From contig JACMQD010000100.1 of assembly GCA_014377155.1 (NCBI GenBank), positions 1 to 7,033 of the forward strand: DNA of 7,033 bases, given 5' to 3'. The position numbers and the translations under genes were made by a program. Source of the stretch: Herminiimonas sp. Lineage in GTDB: Bacteria; Pseudomonadota; Gammaproteobacteria; Burkholderiales; Burkholderiaceae. The notes under the pieces are model-generated. The model was not told the DNA's origin. It made no database searches and saw only the letters and a program-made list of their open reading frames with translations. Below, one piece after another: positions 6,145 to 7,033 of the stretch. Within the stretch, counting starts at the first letter, position 1. Each line of letters opens with the position of its first letter.

Positions 6145-6419
6145 TGCAGCACTTTATTCAGATAGGTGGTCCAGATTGCTTCGGCGGTGTGCAGCGGGCT
6201 TTCCACCAGGCTGCGGCGCCGGCTTTCGTCGAATGCCAGCCGCCTGGCCGGATCGGCCAGAATTTCGTAGGCTTCCTGCGCCTGACGAAATTGCTGCGGC
6301 GCATCGGGTGAGGGATTCCGGTCAGGATGGAACTCCGCGGCTTTCTTGCGGTAGGCGCTCTTTACGGCGGTAATGGTTGCATCGCTGTCGATGCCCAGGA
6401 TGGCGTAATAGTCGTTCAT
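6141..6419 (-). CDS. stand-alone J-domain co-chaperone
   Basis: The 92-residue protein opens MNDYYAILGI and carries a complete J domain at residues about 3-65, with helix II (TAVKSAYRKKAAEF) directly before the invariant HPD tripeptide (31-33) and helix III (FRQAQEAYEILADPARR, 44-60). It has no Gly/Phe linker, zinc finger or substrate-binding domain, so it is a minimal (class C) J protein. Such proteins stimulate the ATPase of an Hsp70 and direct it to a particular client. The short C-terminal part (SPLHTAEAIWTTYLNKVLQ, 74-92) may be the client or partner contact. The ATG at 6419 was chosen because the J domain begins directly there, although the purine stretch before it (AGGGA) is unusually close. 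The same frame is open to 6569 but would overlap the helicase and add 50 atypical residues. It lies 121 bases after the helicase and overlaps the next gene by four bases. Confidence 0.93.
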   Translation of the reverse strand: MNDYYAILGIDSDATITAVKSAYRKKAAEFHPDRNPSPDAPQQFRQAQEAYEILADPARRLAFDESRRRSLVESPLHTAEAIWTTYLNKVLQ

Positions 6420-6513
6420 GCGTCCCTGCAAATTCGTATGTGACGGGTAAATGCGCGACCGTTCGATTTCATGTCGCCGCTGTGTTCTTGGCGCAGGATA
6501 CACCAGCACGCCA

Positions 6514-6528
6514 CCGAAGTCGATTCGG
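6514..6528. repeat. small inverted repeat after the helicase stop
   Basis: CCGAA-GTCGA-TTCGG is a perfect 5-base-pair stem with a five-base loop. It starts 12 bases downstream of the helicase stop codon in the 121-base gap before the J-domain gene. GGACGTCC (6527-6534) is an overlapping short palindrome. No T run follows, so it is not an intrinsic terminator. An RNA hairpin that stabilises or separates cistrons is possible. Confidence 0.25.
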
Positions 6529-6540
6529 ACGTCCTTGCGA

Positions 6541-7033
6541 TCAGCGCGAAATTGCCGGTGCGTTTTCAACCTTCCACCAGCCCGGCAGCAACGCCCGTAC
6601 CTCAGGGCGGTTGAAGCGATCGTCGATCAGGTAGACGATGCCGCGATCAGACTGGGTACGGATCACGCGGCCGGCGGCCTGTACCACTTTTTGCAGACCG
6701 GGATAAAAATACGTGTAATCGTAACCGCTACCAAAAATGGTTTGCATACGCTGCCTGATCTGCTCGTTCATCGGATTGATTTGCGGCAATCCCAGCGTCG
6801 CAATGAAGGCACCGATCAGGCGATCGCCGGGCAAATCGATTCCTTCGGCAAAGGCGCCGCCCAATACCGCGAAGCCAATGCCCTGCGAGGTGGGGGAAAA
6901 TCGCGCCAGGAAATGCTCGCGCTCGGACTCGTCCATGCGACGCGCCTGTTCCCACGCCGGAATCTCGGGATAACGCGCCTTGAACAGCAGCGTCACCTTT
7001 TGCAGGTAATCGAAACTGCTGAAAAATGCCAGA
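6541..7033 (-). CDS. DinG/Rad3-type ATP-dependent DNA helicase, C-terminal part
   Basis: The gene enters from the right edge, and 163 residues ending at a TGA (6541-6543) are visible. They show the second RecA-like domain of a superfamily 2 Rad3/XPD/DinG helicase. LAFFSSFDYLQ at the edge matches the strand of motif IV. GGAFAEGIDLPGDRLIGAF (58-76) is motif V. QAAGRVIRTQSDRG (118-131) is motif VI, with the Gln and the arginine-finger arginines present. LGLPQINPMNEQIRQRMQ (80-97) is also typical of bacterial members. The Walker motifs and any iron-sulphur cysteines lie outside the window. Family members unwind DNA 5' to 3' in repair and replication. The coding frame continues through an internal GTG at 6996, which should not be taken as the start. 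This is the first visible gene of the minus-strand cluster. It could be DinG, YoaA or a separate nuclease-associated group, so no symbol is given. Confidence 0.92.
   Translation of the reverse strand, partial: LAFFSSFDYLQKVTLLFKARYPEIPAWEQARRMDESEREHFLARFSPTSQGIGFAVLGGAFAEGIDLPGDRLIGAFIATLGLPQINPMNEQIRQRMQTIFGSGYDYTYFYPGLQKVVQAAGRVIRTQSDRGIVYLIDDRFNRPEVRALLPGWWKVENAPAISR

Noticed and set aside
5569..6165. 198-codon plus-strand open frame
   Set aside because: It is antisense to the 188-residue gene. That gene is supported by ATGA coupling to the J-domain gene.
6420..6569. 50-residue N-terminal extension of the J-domain protein
   Set aside because: It would overlap the helicase end, its sequence is Arg-rich and non-domain-like, and J proteins of this type begin directly at the J domain, as the ATG at 6419 does.

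Overview
The window (about 55% G+C by eye, lower in the large intergenic region) looks like chromosomal DNA of a betaproteobacterium, most likely Burkholderiales and perhaps the Oxalobacteraceae. This placement rests on codon use, gene style and protein flavour, and no rRNA or marker gene is present to prove it. There are no tRNA or rRNA genes, insertion sequences, integrases or CRISPR arrays.

Layout from left to right. (1) Positions 1-1572, minus strand: a 502-residue exported DUF4331-family protein. Its stop codon overlaps the ribosome binding site of a second gene for an exported protein, which runs off the left edge after 17 codons. (2) Positions 1573-2421: about 850 bases without a convincing protein gene. 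This stretch holds two perfect inverted repeats, a 22-base imperfect direct repeat and a strong plus-strand rho-independent terminator that no protein gene explains. The last two together suggest a small RNA or leader RNA. (3) Positions 2422-3405, plus strand: a soluble histidine kinase with a coiled coil, HisKA and HATPase_c, but no sensor domain, membrane segment, receiver or adjacent response regulator. (4) Positions 3496-7033, minus strand, convergent with the kinase: five closely packed genes read right to left. They are the C-terminal part of a DinG/Rad3-type DNA helicase, a 92-residue stand-alone J-domain protein, a 188-residue protein with an acidic tail, and proteins of 254 and 408 residues that I do not recognise.

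The five-gene cluster is the part most likely to be an undescribed system. A superfamily 2 helicase and a minimal J-domain co-chaperone are apparently transcribed with three unknown soluble proteins. The J-domain gene and the 188-residue gene overlap by ATGA, so they are probably translationally coupled. A joint role in chaperone-assisted handling of nucleoprotein or DNA damage is only an inference. The gene order continues beyond the right edge, where the rest of the helicase and any Hsp70 or nuclease partner would lie.
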